DNA from: Peribacillus muralis
GTDB taxonomy: Bacteria; Bacillota; Bacilli; Bacillales; DSM-1321
DNA: 64,000 nt
Direction of reading: 5' to 3'
Assembly: GCF_001439925.1 (NCBI RefSeq)
Contig: NZ_LMBV01000004.1
Location: 62,001 to 126,000, forward strand
Below the pieces are notes generated by a model. It was given only the letters and a program-made list of their open reading frames with translations, was not told where the DNA came from and did no database searches. The first letter of the stretch is position 1, and every line of letters starts with the position of its first letter. Shown here piece after piece: positions 18,077-27,430 of the stretch. The translations under genes were made by a program, and so were the position numbers.

Positions 18077-18823
18077 TTGGAAGATAAAGAATTAAATATC
18101 ATCGATCATCTTGATGAATTAAGAAAGCGGCTCATCATTACTGCTGTTGCTTTTCTCATCTTTTTTATCGCCAGTTTTATTTATGTTGAACAGATTTATC
18201 ATTGGTTCGTGAAGGATTTAGATTTTGACTTGATGGTGTTGGGTCCGAGTGATATCATTTGGATTTACTTCATGCTTTCAGGCGTGGTAGCCATCGCAGC
18301 AACGATACCGATAATTGCCCTGCAAATCTGGTTATTCGTTAAGCCAGCCTTGATGCCAAATGAAGTACGGGCGACGCTTTCCTATATCCCAGCGCTTTTC
18401 CTGCTATTTATCGGAGGACTGGCTTTCGGTTATTTCGTTATTTTTCCAACGATCCTCCAGTTCTTGATAGAATTGGGGGATGGGATGTTCATAACGAGTT
18501 TCACGGCGGAAAAATACTTTTCTTTCGTCTTTAATATGACCATGCCCTTTGCAGTACTGTTCGAGCTTCCTGTCGTTACGATGTTTTTGACCTCCATTGG
18601 CATCATCAATCCATTCGTGCTGCAAAAGTTAAGGAAATATGCATACTTTGTACTGGTGGTCATCGCCATATCGATTACGCCCCCTGACTTTGTGTCAGAC
18701 TTCCTTGTAATGGTTCCATTGCTGTTATTGTATGAAATCAGCATTTCCTTATCCAAGGTCGTCTATAAGCGCAAGCTGAAGCGGGAAGGAATGCGCGACG
18801 GTAATATCGAAGAAGGTATATGA
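18077..18823 (+). CDS. tatC: Twin-arginine translocase subunit TatC
   Basis: The 248-residue protein has six hydrophobic segments and the TatC hallmarks: NIIDHLDELRKRL at the N-terminus and the FVKPALMPNE loop near residue 90. TatC is the receptor for twin-arginine signal peptides. The frame starts with TTG at 18077 behind GAAGGCGTGA. It forms an operon with tatA and is closed by a strong terminator. No obvious Tat substrate gene is adjacent. Confidence 0.93.
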   Translation: MEDKELNIIDHLDELRKRLIITAVAFLIFFIASFIYVEQIYHWFVKDLDFDLMVLGPSDIIWIYFMLSGVVAIAATIPIIALQIWLFVKPALMPNEVRATLSYIPALFLLFIGGLAFGYFVIFPTILQFLIELGDGMFITSFTAEKYFSFVFNMTMPFAVLFELPVVTMFLTSIGIINPFVLQKLRKYAYFVLVVIAISITPPDFVSDFLVMVPLLLLYEISISLSKVVYKRKLKREGMRDGNIEEGI

Positions 18824-18865
18824 AAAAAGGTCCATGAAGGGATTAGTCCATCATGGGCCTTTTTG
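18824..18865 (+). terminator. Terminator after tatC
   Basis: AAAAAGGTCCATGA pairs with TCATGGGCCTTTTT around a loop of about 13 bases. Confidence 0.85.
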
Positions 18866-18978
18866 AATTCTCGAAACGTGCATGATTTGTCCGTATTTTT
18901 ACACATTTGAATATTTATACTTTTGGGTTTATTGTGTATAATGTAAGCAATCGGTTAAAAATGAGGATTGATAATTTG

Positions 18979-19224
18979 ATGTTCAAATGCTTGGAATTCA
19001 AAGATTGTTTTGGACATAAGGTCACAATATCAGAAATACCTGTCTTACTGCCAAGTGATCCGAATTTTTTTATGTTGACCATGCGTTTGGAAATATTCGT
19101 AAAGAAAGTTTTTGCCAATAAAGATCATAAACAATGTTACTCATTTAAGCAATATTTAGCATCCGTACTCAAATGGCCTGTATACAACAAAATTTTTCCT
19201 GGGAATTTACTTAATAATGCTTAA
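18979..19224 (+). CDS. ypmP: YpmP-like protein (DUF2535 type), 81 aa
   Basis: The frame gives MFKCLEFKDCFGHKV, then a conserved FFMLTMRLEIFVKKVF and YSFKQYLASVLKWP, which resembles YpmP of B. subtilis. A GAGG site lies at 18963-18966. Either the ATG at 18979 or the TTG at 18976 fits as start. The far upstream ATG at 18907 lies in the promoter zone and has no ribosome site. Its position between ilvA/tat and ypmQ supports the assignment. No known function. The 210 bases that follow contain only the next gene's promoter region. Confidence 0.65.
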   Translation: MFKCLEFKDCFGHKVTISEIPVLLPSDPNFFMLTMRLEIFVKKVFANKDHKQCYSFKQYLASVLKWPVYNKIFPGNLLNNA

Positions 19225-19437
19225 TGCGGACTGTTCCATCGCTGACTTATCCGATACAACAGATGCCACGAATTACAAGAGATATCTAATGAAGCGGCAT
19301 ATGTGTAAGGTTAGTGTATGGAATGGTCTTTTTTTGTGTAATCTTTTCGAGGTGAAGCCCTTGATATAAAAAAAGTTTGAAAGCTTGCCTTGAGTAGGTA
19401 TAATACAATAGATATGTTAATTTAGGGATGTGTATTG

Positions 19438-20280
19438 ATGAATAAAATTAAAATTGTAACAGACTCGACGGTGGATATGACACCTGAAGAACTGGAATAT
19501 TATGATATCACCATGGTTCCTTTATCGATTTCCATTGATGGGGAGACTTTTTTGGATAAGGTTGAAATCGAGCAAGTTGAATTTTTGCAAAGGATGAATC
19601 AGGCAAAAGAACTTCCAAAGAGCTCGCAACCTGCGGTAGGAACTTTTGTAGAGGTCTACGATGAAATTGGCAATGACGGCACGGAGATCCTGTCGATTCA
19701 TATGACCGGTGGTATGAGCGGTACTGTACGCTCGGCGGAGAGTGCGGCAAGCATGTCAGACGCAAAGGTTACCGTTTTTGATTCGCAATTCATTTCTAAA
19801 GCGATGTCATTCCAGGTGATCGAAGCTGCAAAACTTGCCAAGGAAGGGAAATCCGTAACCGAGATAATTGAAAGGCTGGAGCAGATTAAGAAACAGTCAA
19901 GCTTGGTCATGGTCATAGAAACACTTGATAATCTTGTTAAGGGTGGCAGGATCGGGAAAGTCTCTGCTTTGATTGGTTCCCTGCTTCACATAAAGCCGAT
20001 TGCTCATTTGGAGGATGGTGTACTGCATTCCGTTTCCAAAGCTAGAAGCCAGTCACAGGTCGTAAAGCTCCTCATCAAGAAATTCAAAGAAGATACGGAA
20101 GGTAAAAAAGTCAGGGGCATTGGTTTTGTCCATGTAAATGGTTTTGCAATGGCAGATAAAGTCCGCCAGGCGATTAGTGAATTATCGGGCTTCCAAGACA
20201 TAAAAATAGAAGAAACGACCGCCGTTGTCAGTACCCATGCAGGTGAAGGCGCCTTGGCGATCATGTATTATTGGGACTGA
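19438..20280 (+). CDS. DegV family fatty-acid-binding protein (second)
   Basis: The 280-residue protein has VTDSTVDMTPEEL, the SSQPAVGTF motif at about residue 61, SIHMTGGMSGT and the C-terminal STHAGEGALAI. All DegV/FakB ligand positions are present. It shares only the general fold and motifs with the DegV copy at 1487 and is not a recent duplicate. The start is ATG 19438 behind AGGGATGTG; a TTG lies one codon upstream. It probably supplies a different acyl chain to FakA. It stands between ypmP and ypmQ, which in B. subtilis are adjacent. Confidence 0.87.
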   Translation: MNKIKIVTDSTVDMTPEELEYYDITMVPLSISIDGETFLDKVEIEQVEFLQRMNQAKELPKSSQPAVGTFVEVYDEIGNDGTEILSIHMTGGMSGTVRSAESAASMSDAKVTVFDSQFISKAMSFQVIEAAKLAKEGKSVTEIIERLEQIKKQSSLVMVIETLDNLVKGGRIGKVSALIGSLLHIKPIAHLEDGVLHSVSKARSQSQVVKLLIKKFKEDTEGKKVRGIGFVHVNGFAMADKVRQAISELSGFQDIKIEETTAVVSTHAGEGALAIMYYWD

Positions 20281-20404
20281 ACCGCGGTTGTAAAACCTAA
20301 AGCATTTATTTTCGCTCCATAGAAAGAGTTACTGTCCTCCTTTCAATGGTTCTGTTAGAATAGATGAAGTATCAGAATATTTTATACATAAAGGACGGGG
20401 TAGG

Positions 20405-20995
20405 ATGAGGAAGCTGCATGTGCTGGTGGCAGCTATAGGGGCATCGATCCTTATGCTATTAACGGCATGCGGATCAACGGGTGTACCTGATGCGAAAAAT
20501 TGGGATATTGAAGATTTTAGCTACAGCGATCAAGAAGGTAAGCCTTTTTCAAAAAGTGATCTCAAAGGTAAGGTTTGGGTAGCAGATTTCATTTTTACCA
20601 GCTGCGAGACAGTTTGTCTGCCGATGACTTCCAATATGGCGAAGCTGCAACAGCAATTGAAGGATGAAGGGATAAAGGATGTGGAATTCGTATCCTTTTC
20701 TGTTGATCCGGAAATAGATAAGCCGGATGTTTTGAAGAAGTTTGGTGATCAATTTAACGTGGATTATAGAAATTGGCATTTTTTGACTGGGTATGACCAA
20801 CAAGAAATCGAGCAATTTGCACTGGATAACTTCAAGACGGTCGTCAAAAAACCTGAAAAAGAAGATCAAGTGATTCATGGAACGAGCTTTTTCCTTATGG
20901 ATCAAGAAGGAAAAATCATTAGGGATTATACGGGGCTGCAGGATATCCCGTTTGAGGACATAATTAAGCATATAAAAATTTTACAGAATTATTGA
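20405..20995 (+). CDS. ypmQ: Sco1/SenC-type copper chaperone lipoprotein YpmQ
   Basis: A lipoprotein signal ending in LLTAC (cysteine at about residue 22) anchors a thioredoxin-fold domain. The copper ligands are the two cysteines of FTSCETVCLPMT (about residue 69-80) and the histidine in VIHGTSFF (about 163). Sco proteins deliver copper to the CuA site of cytochrome c oxidase on the outer face of the membrane. The ATG follows GGACGGGGTAGG. A weak hairpin follows the stop. ypmR comes next. Confidence 0.93.
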   Translation: MRKLHVLVAAIGASILMLLTACGSTGVPDAKNWDIEDFSYSDQEGKPFSKSDLKGKVWVADFIFTSCETVCLPMTSNMAKLQQQLKDEGIKDVEFVSFSVDPEIDKPDVLKKFGDQFNVDYRNWHFLTGYDQQEIEQFALDNFKTVVKKPEKEDQVIHGTSFFLMDQEGKIIRDYTGLQDIPFEDIIKHIKILQNY

Positions 20996-21022
20996 ACAGG
21001 TTACATGACCTGTTCTTTCTTA
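20994..21022 (+). terminator. Terminator after ypmQ
   Basis: GAACAGGT pairs with ACCTGTTC around TACATG and leads into a T-rich stretch (TTCTTATTTT). Confidence 0.6.
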
Positions 21023-21255
21023 TTTTCCATGCCTACACTGTTGGGGTTTGTGGGTCTGTCGATTAGTTTTTGAGGAAACGGCTCAACTTAAGAATGATTT
21101 TACATGCAAAGTAACATGCTAAATTTTATAGGACTAGCTTTAATTAACAACTTATTTCATATCATATGGTAGGATGGCTTATGATGGTGAAGGTATATTA
21201 TTTGCAATCTTGCTTTTTCTTCATGATATAATATATGGGTAGGAAGGTGAGGGTC

Positions 21256-22098
21256 ATGAGGTACAGAATCACCTGTCTTTTCATATGTATAGTTTGGATT
21301 TCAGGTTGCGGTCAAAGTGATATCGCTTCAAAGCAACCATCTGTTCAGCAGAAAAGCATCGTTAAGCTGAGTGAAAAGGAAACGATTCCTGCCAGCTTTT
21401 TTCCGGATCCTGTGAAAATCGTGTCAATTGGCGATTCCTTGACTCAAGGCGTCGGTGATAGCAAAGATAATGGCGGGTATCTGCCTTATTTACAAAATAA
21501 GCTGGAAAAAGAACCATCGATTACTTCCGTAGAGATGATTAATCATGGCATACGTGGAAATCGGACCGACCAACTTTTGAAAAGACTGGATAAGGCAAGA
21601 ATAAAAGAAGACATCGAACAAGCTGATTCGATTGTTGTCACAATCGGTGGCAATGATATCATGAAGGTTTTTAAAAAGAATTTCTCGAATCTGGAACTGA
21701 ATCAGTTTAAGTCGGCCAAGTTAGGGTATGAACAAAGATTAAGGCAGATACTTGATAAGGTGCGCTCCGAAAATGACCATGCCCAAATTTATCTTGTTGG
21801 CGTGTATAATCCATTTTCCAAGTGGTTCGGCGATTTTTATGAACTTGATCTAATCATGAATGATTGGAATGAAAGTGGTAAAGACATTATCGAAGAATAT
21901 GAGTCAGCTCATTTTATTGAAATAGCAGACATTTTCAAGAATTCCGAGGAAGATTTGCTTTATGCTGAGGATTATTTTCATCCGAATGATCGTGGTTATG
22001 AATTGATTGCGACAAGAATTTATAATGACATGGATATCACCACTATTGGAAAGGACACGTTGGAAGCAAGTGCCAAAGGAGATGATGACCAAGAATGA
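21256..22098 (+). CDS. ypmR: SGNH/GDSL-family lipoprotein YpmR
   Basis: The lipobox WISGC places the mature N-terminus at about residue 18. The SGNH blocks follow: SIGDSLTQGVGD (nucleophile serine), IRGNRTD (oxyanion glycine), VTIGGNDIM (asparagine) and the DYFHPNDRGY end block with Asp and His. It is likely an extracytoplasmic esterase or acyl hydrolase; substrate unknown. I chose the ATG at 21256 behind AGGAAGGTGAGG. The stop overlaps the ypmS start by four bases, indicating coupled translation. In B. subtilis ypmR and ypmS are likewise adjacent. Confidence 0.88.
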   Translation: MRYRITCLFICIVWISGCGQSDIASKQPSVQQKSIVKLSEKETIPASFFPDPVKIVSIGDSLTQGVGDSKDNGGYLPYLQNKLEKEPSITSVEMINHGIRGNRTDQLLKRLDKARIKEDIEQADSIVVTIGGNDIMKVFKKNFSNLELNQFKSAKLGYEQRLRQILDKVRSENDHAQIYLVGVYNPFSKWFGDFYELDLIMNDWNESGKDIIEEYESAHFIEIADIFKNSEEDLLYAEDYFHPNDRGYELIATRIYNDMDITTIGKDTLEASAKGDDDQE

Positions 22099-22682
22099 CA
22101 AAGGTCAAATGGAAGACTTTGTTTATTTCACTATTAGCTATAAACATCCTGGTCATCCTGTCCGTTCTGATTTTAGTTAATTTACCGGCTAAAGACGAAG
22201 AACTCATACCAAAGGTTAGCCACGAAGAAGATATCCAATTTCAAGTTCACACAAATCGCGAAGATTTGACACGATTAATCAATCAGTATCTTGATAAAGA
22301 AGGATTGACAGGTTCCATGCATTACGAAGTATATTTGACGGACGAGGTCGAATTGTATGGAACGATGCCATTTTTCAATCGTGAAGTGGAAATGAAATTA
22401 ACATTTGAGCCTGTAGCCCAAAAGAATGGCGACTTGATCTTAAAGCAAAAATCGATTGCTGTCGGTCAAATGAACCTTCCTGTTTCATATGTAATGAATT
22501 TAATTAATGAACGCTACAATATGCCGGAGTGGGTCAGCATTAGACCAAATGACGAAAGTATTTACGTGTCGTTACAGGATATGGAATTGAAAAGTGACAT
22601 CAGGGTCAAGGCGAAGAATTTCAATCTTGACCAGGATGACATTTCGTTTTTATTGACCGTCCCTTCATCGTTTCAGCGATAG
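22095..22682 (+). CDS. ypmS: YpmS-like membrane-anchored protein (DUF2140 type)
   Basis: One N-terminal membrane helix (about residues 7-28, LFISLLAINILVILSVLI) is followed by an extracytoplasmic domain with the YLTDEVELYGTMPFF and KQKSIAVGQMNLPVSYVMN blocks of the YpmS family. No catalytic residues are recognisable. Its four-base overlap with ypmR suggests a joint envelope function, possibly lipid handling, but that is inference. Confidence 0.82.
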   Translation: MTKVKWKTLFISLLAINILVILSVLILVNLPAKDEELIPKVSHEEDIQFQVHTNREDLTRLINQYLDKEGLTGSMHYEVYLTDEVELYGTMPFFNREVEMKLTFEPVAQKNGDLILKQKSIAVGQMNLPVSYVMNLINERYNMPEWVSIRPNDESIYVSLQDMELKSDIRVKAKNFNLDQDDISFLLTVPSSFQR

Positions 22683-22698
22683 TGTGAATAGTGATAAA

Positions 22699-22728
22699 AA
22701 ACCAGGATCGACATGTCCTGGTTTTTTT
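22699..22728 (+). terminator. Terminator after ypmS
   Basis: AACCAGGA pairs with TCCTGGTT and runs into T7. It also lies at the 3' end of the convergent gene at 22732. Confidence 0.85.
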
Positions 22729-22731
22729 CTT

Positions 22732-23475
22732 TTATGGAGATAACGTTAAGGTTTCTAGCCAGTCTGTTTCACGGTCCACTCCGGTTATATAAAGGGTAGA
22801 AGCTGTATTTTCCTTGAATTCCGTATTGAGCAATGAAGAAACGATTTGTTTCCCCCCTTTTTCCCTTATTTCTAAATCAACGATCATGGGATGGATCGTG
22901 AGGTAGTCGCTTGCTTGTTGGAAAGCGACTGCTTCAAACACGACATCGCCATCCTTGACGGCAATATCGACCGGCGGTATGGCGGCTGATAAATGGATGA
23001 AGCGAAACTTCGCTTCATGTTGTGGAACATATGGAAGATCTTTGAATGGTGAAATCGTTAAGGACTCATTGGCAAAAGCGGCAGCCAGCGTATAAGATGT
23101 CCCGCCTTCGAGCTCCATTTGCTGCCTGAGCAGAGGCAAACGGGTTTCTTCACTTCGGTATATGTCCAACTGGGACGTTCCAGAGGGCAAGGAGAGATAG
23201 CCACTGCTCTCTTTAAATGATAGATTTTTGATTAGGGATGCTCCGTTTACATGAACATCAATGGAGGGTGCAGCAGAAGCTGCTTGTAAAATCCTCACTT
23301 GTGCAGGGAGTATGACTTTCATTTGTTCATATTTTATTCGTTGAGCTGCTTTTTGAAGAGTTTTCAAGTGTTTATGGGAATAATACTCATGTAGCTGTGG
23401 ATTGCTGTATTGATAATAAGACGATAATAAATCAAAAGTCTTCGCTTTTTGTAAAAATGATTGAGTATCGCTCAT
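22732..23475 (-). CDS. DUF4397-type repeat protein
   Basis: After a helical N-terminal region of about 55 residues come two related beta-rich modules, each opening with the same pattern: VRILQAASAAPSIDVHVNG and FRFIHLSAAIPPVDIAVKDG. This tandem is typical of the DUF4397 family. There is no signal peptide. The start is ATG 23475, preceded by GCGAGGTG on the reverse strand; a TTG two codons upstream is too close to that site. Function unknown; DUF4397 proteins in bacilli are often surface or spore associated, but nothing in this copy shows export. Confidence 0.7.
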   Translation of the reverse strand: MSDTQSFLQKAKTFDLLSSYYQYSNPQLHEYYSHKHLKTLQKAAQRIKYEQMKVILPAQVRILQAASAAPSIDVHVNGASLIKNLSFKESSGYLSLPSGTSQLDIYRSEETRLPLLRQQMELEGGTSYTLAAAFANESLTISPFKDLPYVPQHEAKFRFIHLSAAIPPVDIAVKDGDVVFEAVAFQQASDYLTIHPMIVDLEIREKGGKQIVSSLLNTEFKENTASTLYITGVDRETDWLETLTLSP

Positions 23476-23646
23476 TTCCAAACACCTCGCATTTTTCCAT
23501 TATGACTACAGCGTATGGAGGAATGCCTGGTTGTATGTCTGCCTTATGCATTAAGATGAAGAATGAAACGGCATATTATTTTACAGGACAAAATAAAAGC
23601 GTTAAAATTCATTAAATGAATCGTTTGTAAAAAGGGAGGATTTCTT

Positions 23647-24189
23647 TTGACGAAGCAATTAGAGAAAGCTACATTTGCAGGCGGGTGTTTCTGGTGCATG
23701 GTGAAACCGTTCGATGAGCAGCCTGGTATTGAATCCGTTATTTCCGGATATACCGGCGGGACAACGGAAAATCCTACATATAAGGAAGTTTGTTCTGAAA
23801 CCACGGGACATTTTGAAGCTGTTCAAATCACCTTTGATCCAACAGTTTATCCATTTGAGAAGCTTGTCGAGTTGTTTTGGCAGCAGATCGACCCGACAGA
23901 TGCCGGGGGGCAATTTTTTGACAGGGGCAGTTCTTACCAAACCGCAATTTTTTATCATGACGAAAAGCAACGGGAAATTGCTGAAGCATCCAAAGCCGAG
24001 CTTTCGGCGAGCGGCAAATTTTCGAAACCAATCGTAACGCCGATCATACGAGCTGCCACGTTTTACCCAGCAGAGACCTATCACCAGCATTATTATAAAA
24101 AGCAGCCTGAGCATTATGAAAGATATTCGATCGGCTCGGGCCGCAAAGCATTTATCCAAAACCACTGGGGGGATAATAATGAAAAATAA
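23647..24189 (+). CDS. msrA: Peptide methionine sulfoxide reductase MsrA
   Basis: The active site GCFWCM lies at about residue 13-18, and the remaining fold motifs ([27 protein letters not shown]) are intact. It reduces the S-epimer of methionine sulfoxide. The frame starts with TTG at 23647, eight bases after AAAGGGAGG. Its last 11 bases overlap msrB in another frame, so both reductases are made from one message. Confidence 0.94.
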   Translation: MTKQLEKATFAGGCFWCMVKPFDEQPGIESVISGYTGGTTENPTYKEVCSETTGHFEAVQITFDPTVYPFEKLVELFWQQIDPTDAGGQFFDRGSSYQTAIFYHDEKQREIAEASKAELSASGKFSKPIVTPIIRAATFYPAETYHQHYYKKQPEHYERYSIGSGRKAFIQNHWGDNNEK

Positions 24190-24607
24190 AGCAGAATTGA
24201 AACAAAAACTTTCACCGATACAATACGAAGTCACGCAAAACAATGGAACCGAACCAGCATTTAATAATGAATATTGGAACTTGAAGGAAGCCGGGTTATA
24301 TGTGGACGTCGTTTCTGGCGATCCTCTTTTCACTTCAAAAGAAAAGTTCGATTCAGGCTGCGGTTGGCCAAGTTTTACAAAACCGCTTAAAGAAGAGGAA
24401 GTCGTGGAAAATCTTGATACGAGTTACGGGATGAGAAGAATCGAGGTTCGTTCAAAAACTGCCGATTCTCATCTTGGTCATGTATTCAATGATGGACCGG
24501 GACCATCCGGATTACGATACTGCATCAATTCCGCATCATTAAGGTTCATTCCACTCGAAGATCTCGAAAAAGAAGGGTACGGAGAATACAAAAAGCTGTT
24601 TGAATGA
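24179..24607 (+). CDS. msrB: Peptide methionine-R-sulfoxide reductase MsrB
   Basis: The 142-residue protein carries SGCGWPSF, then [16 protein letters not shown] and the catalytic cysteine in [11 protein letters not shown]. The two CxxC zinc pairs of some MsrB proteins are absent, as in B. subtilis MsrB. It reduces the R-epimer and complements msrA. The ATG at 24179 lies behind GGGGGGATAAT inside the end of msrA. An in-frame ATG at 24116 lacks a ribosome site. Confidence 0.93.
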   Translation: MKNKAELKQKLSPIQYEVTQNNGTEPAFNNEYWNLKEAGLYVDVVSGDPLFTSKEKFDSGCGWPSFTKPLKEEEVVENLDTSYGMRRIEVRSKTADSHLGHVFNDGPGPSGLRYCINSASLRFIPLEDLEKEGYGEYKKLFE

Positions 24608-24626
24608 ATGAAAACAGTCAGCATAA

Positions 24627-24660
24627 AAAAAACCCCGATTAATAATAATCGGGGTTTTTC
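24627..24660 (+). terminator. Terminator of msrA-msrB
   Basis: AAAAACCCCGATTA pairs with TAATCGGGGTTTTT, forming a near-perfect hairpin. It also lies 12 bases beyond the end of the convergent gene at 24673, so it may serve both. Confidence 0.9.
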
Positions 24661-24672
24661 CACTTCCTCATT

Positions 24673-25767
24673 TTAATCGGTGATGGTCGATGCAATCCGG
24701 ACATACGGAATGGTGTCTTGGTCGAGTCCGAGTGCCTTGATTCTGCCTGCGACCTCAAAACGGACGGTATGTGTACCAGGCTCAAGCCCGTTTGTGATGA
24801 ATATATATCTTTCCCGGGCGAAAGGCCACCATGTATTCAATGTCGTTATTTCATTGCCATCGATCCAGACTTTAACCTCTCCGCCATCCGGACTTCTAAG
24901 CAGCTTTACGCCAAGAATGCTTCCGTTGAAACGATAATCTAGCACACTGCCTTTTTCATTGCTAGTATAATAGCCGCCCCTTGGCCGGAAGCCCTCCATT
25001 TTTTTATAGTGAGTAACTTCCGATAGTTCTAATTCAGCATGGGCGTGAAGCTTGGAGGGAAGCGCTGCAACAGTCTTTTCCCGTTTTACGTTATCCTTGA
25101 AACGTTCATAAATGGCATTCGCATAAAATTTATAGCCAAGACCATTTGGATGAACGAGGTCTTTAGTCAACTGTTTTTCCGTTAAACCGGAATTCTTGAA
25201 TATTGGCCGCATATCCACATTGGTGGCACCATAGTGGTGGGATAAACGCCCGATTGCGACTGCAAATTCGTTTTGCTTCAAGGAGCTTTCCGTTATCGTA
25301 AACAATTCTGCATGAGGATGGAGACGTTTTGCCTTTCTGATCAGGGCTTCATAGGTCATGGTGAAATCATCCACACTCATATATTTGCGATCATTTTCAC
25401 CAAATACGATGAAAATCAAATCCTTATGTTCACGCTCTCTTCTTTGGGAAAGCTTAAAAAGCCCTTCAAAAGCTGTAGAACCACTTTGGACTACATAATC
25501 TCCGTGTAAGCGGGAATCATCGTTTTCGTTCATTTTATTTTCTAACTGCTTGAACCATGTCAAGCTAGGATTTTCAGCGCCAGATCCTCTGCCGATACTG
25601 TCACCAATTACAAGATATTGAATGGGCTGTCCTGATTGGAATTTTTGGTAAACGTTTATCGAATCATCTGATCCATAGGTTTTAGGAACTTTTTGAAGGA
25701 TATAGCTGATAAGAAGAATCGTGGCGATGGCAGCGAAAGGGATGAAGGATTTTGCGTTCTTTTTCAA
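24673..25767 (-). CDS. Membrane-anchored SGNH hydrolase with C-terminal beta domain
   Basis: A short basic N-terminus and one hydrophobic helix (about residues 10-25) precede an SGNH domain: VIGDSIGRGSGAEN (nucleophile serine at about residue 57), FGENDRKY (the GxND-like block with Glu in place of the second Gly) and DLVHPNGLGY (catalytic Asp/His). Residues after about 240 form a beta-rich module (HYKKMEGFRPRGGYYTSN, then WIDGNEI) resembling carbohydrate-binding lectin folds. Probably an extracellular deacetylase or esterase on cell-wall or spore polysaccharide. The ATG is preceded by GGGGGAACACA on the reverse strand. Confidence 0.78.
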   Translation of the reverse strand: MKKNAKSFIPFAAIATILLISYILQKVPKTYGSDDSINVYQKFQSGQPIQYLVIGDSIGRGSGAENPSLTWFKQLENKMNENDDSRLHGDYVVQSGSTAFEGLFKLSQRREREHKDLIFIVFGENDRKYMSVDDFTMTYEALIRKAKRLHPHAELFTITESSLKQNEFAVAIGRLSHHYGATNVDMRPIFKNSGLTEKQLTKDLVHPNGLGYKFYANAIYERFKDNVKREKTVAALPSKLHAHAELELSEVTHYKKMEGFRPRGGYYTSNEKGSVLDYRFNGSILGVKLLRSPDGGEVKVWIDGNEITTLNTWWPFARERYIFITNGLEPGTHTVRFEVAGRIKALGLDQDTIPYVRIASTITD

Positions 25768-25995
25768 TTGTGTTCCCCCGTTTAACCCTTTATGTATCCA
25801 TTACAGGAATGAGATACCTTAAAGAGGCTAAGAATTGTTTTTTCCTTATTATATCCCAATTTCAACGTAACACAATAAAATATCAAACGTTTTTTGACAT
25901 TTTTCATCGTTATTTTTATTGGCTCATTCCTTGAATGATGAAGCGGTTGATTCGAAAATTTTTACCTAAATCAAGAAAAATAGGCAAATACACAG

Positions 25996-26023
25996 ACCAA
26001 GGCGGGCGTATTGACATATGGTA
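25996..26023 (+). promoter_or_regulatory. Candidate SigK (mother-cell) promoter for the YjcZ gene
   Basis: CATATGGTA at 26015-26023 matches the CATANNNTA -10 of SigK, with an AC at 25996-25997 seventeen bases upstream of it as the short -35. It lies 43 bases before the start codon of a sporulation-type peptide gene. The match is by eye to the known consensus. Confidence 0.5.
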
Positions 26024-26065
26024 AGGTGTAAAGAGAAAACAGAATTCTAAAAGGAGTGAAACTTA

Positions 26066-26227
26066 ATGTACGGATATGGTGGATATGGCGGAGGATACGG
26101 TTATGGTGGTAACTGCGGCGGTGGCGGTGGATACGGTGGCGGTTGCGGCGGATTTGGATCAGGCTTCGCATTAATCGTTGTCTTGTTCATTCTGTTGATT
26201 ATCATCGGTGCTTCATTCTGTTGCTAA
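26066..26227 (+). CDS. YjcZ/SscA-family sporulation peptide, 53 aa
   Basis: The N-terminal half is a Gly/Tyr-rich repeat ([15 protein letters not shown], with CGGG blocks). The C-terminal half is a single hydrophobic helix ([15 protein letters not shown]) ending in SFCC. This is the pattern of YjcZ-family small sporulation and coat-assembly peptides of Bacillus. An AAAAGGAGTG site precedes the ATG, a SigK-type promoter lies upstream, and a terminator follows. The 240 bases before the promoter are AT-rich with no gene visible. Confidence 0.82.
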   Translation: MYGYGGYGGGYGYGGNCGGGGGYGGGCGGFGSGFALIVVLFILLIIIGASFCC

Positions 26228-26237
26228 TTGAATAACG

Positions 26238-26265
26238 AAAAGACCAGTTGAAAAGCTGGTCTTTC
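26238..26265 (+). terminator. Terminator after the YjcZ gene
   Basis: AAGACCAG pairs with CTGGTCTT around a loop containing TTGAAAAG and is followed by TCTT. Confidence 0.75.
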
Positions 26266-26455
26266 TTCATTTTTAGGGAAGGGTAAGGGATTTTCCCCGA
26301 TTTAAACCTGACTTAAAAATGTCTAATAAATGGACGACAATCTAGAAAGCGGACAGACCATATCATGGAGGTGAAGAAGCCTTAAGCGTCTTGGTTTTTC
26401 TTTATTGACCAATTCTGCTAAAATAACGACAGATGTAATTAAGGGGGATATAGAT

Positions 26456-27430
26456 ATGAAACCTTCCCGTTTACAAGCAGGGGATGAAATACGCGTGATT
26501 GCACCTTCGAGAAGCTTGGCGATTGTCAAGGGCGAGCAACGGAGATTGGCCGAAGAAAGGTTGACGGAGCTTGGTTTTAAGGTGACCTATGGCAAAACGG
26601 CTTTGTTCCACGATGACTTTTTTTCGAATTCGATCGAGGATCGGATCGGGGATTTACATGAAGCATTCAAAGATCCGAATGTAAAAGGAATCTTCACAGC
26701 CATTGGGGGCTATAATGCCAATCAATTATTACGATATATCGACTACGATTTGATTGAAAAAAATCCTAAAGTGTTGATGGGTTATAGTGACATAACCGCC
26801 ATTTTATTGGCCATCCATAAAAAAACTGGCTTAACTACATACTCTGGACCGCATTTTTCTACATTCGGGATGAAGGCCGGGCTTGAATATACGATGGAGC
26901 ATTTCAAAAAGGCCACAATCGGAAGTGAAGGCTTCTATGTAGCACCAAGTGAAACGTGGAGTGATGATTCTTGGCATTTGGAACAGGATGACCGCACCTT
27001 CCACCCGAATGAGGGCTACATGGTCATCCAGGAAGGGGATGCAGCCGGGACGGTCATTGGCGGAAATCTTTGTACGCTCAATCTATTACAAGGTACAGAG
27101 TTCATGCCCTCCCTTGAAGATCGTATCCTATTCATAGAAGATGACGAAGAAAGTCATCCATTCAGTTTTGATCGAGATTTACAATCGTTGCTGCACCAGC
27201 CAGATGCAGGCGGGATTAAGGGAATCATCATCGGCCGTTTCCAAAAGGAATCGGGCATGACCGATTATGCGTTGCAGGAGATCATTGCAACAAAAAAAGA
27301 GCTAAAGGGCATTCCTGTCATCGCAAATGCCAATTTTGGCCATGTTCACCCATTCGTGACAGTGGCGAACGGTTCAAAGGCATCTATGAATGTGAAGAAC
27401 GGAAAAGCAACGATTCATATCACTTCATAA
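26456..27430 (+). CDS. LD-carboxypeptidase / MccF-like S66 peptidase
   Basis: The 324-residue protein shows RLQAGDEIRVIAPSRS at the N-terminus, the nucleophile elbow VLMGYSDITA at about residue 112, the acidic member in LFIEDDEES at about 230, and the histidine in NFGHVHP near the C-terminus. S66 enzymes trim LD-bonds in cell-wall peptides, and the MccF branch cleaves microcin C-type aminoacyl nucleotides; length and motifs suit either. The start is ATG 26456 behind AAGGGGGAT. It is monocistronic. Only a weak hairpin (about 27446-27470) follows. Confidence 0.85.
   Translation: MKPSRLQAGDEIRVIAPSRSLAIVKGEQRRLAEERLTELGFKVTYGKTALFHDDFFSNSIEDRIGDLHEAFKDPNVKGIFTAIGGYNANQLLRYIDYDLIEKNPKVLMGYSDITAILLAIHKKTGLTTYSGPHFSTFGMKAGLEYTMEHFKKATIGSEGFYVAPSETWSDDSWHLEQDDRTFHPNEGYMVIQEGDAAGTVIGGNLCTLNLLQGTEFMPSLEDRILFIEDDEESHPFSFDRDLQSLLHQPDAGGIKGIIIGRFQKESGMTDYALQEIIATKKELKGIPVIANANFGHVHPFVTVANGSKASMNVKNGKATIHITS

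Noticed and set aside
20549-20971. 140-codon reverse-strand frame inside ypmQ
   Set aside because: Shadow of the Sco1-type gene, which carries clear CxxxC and His ligands on the plus strand.
23659-24333. 224-codon open frame on the reverse strand across msrA and the start of msrB
   Set aside because: It lies opposite two unmistakable genes, has no ribosome site or homology, and its composition reflects codon complementarity.
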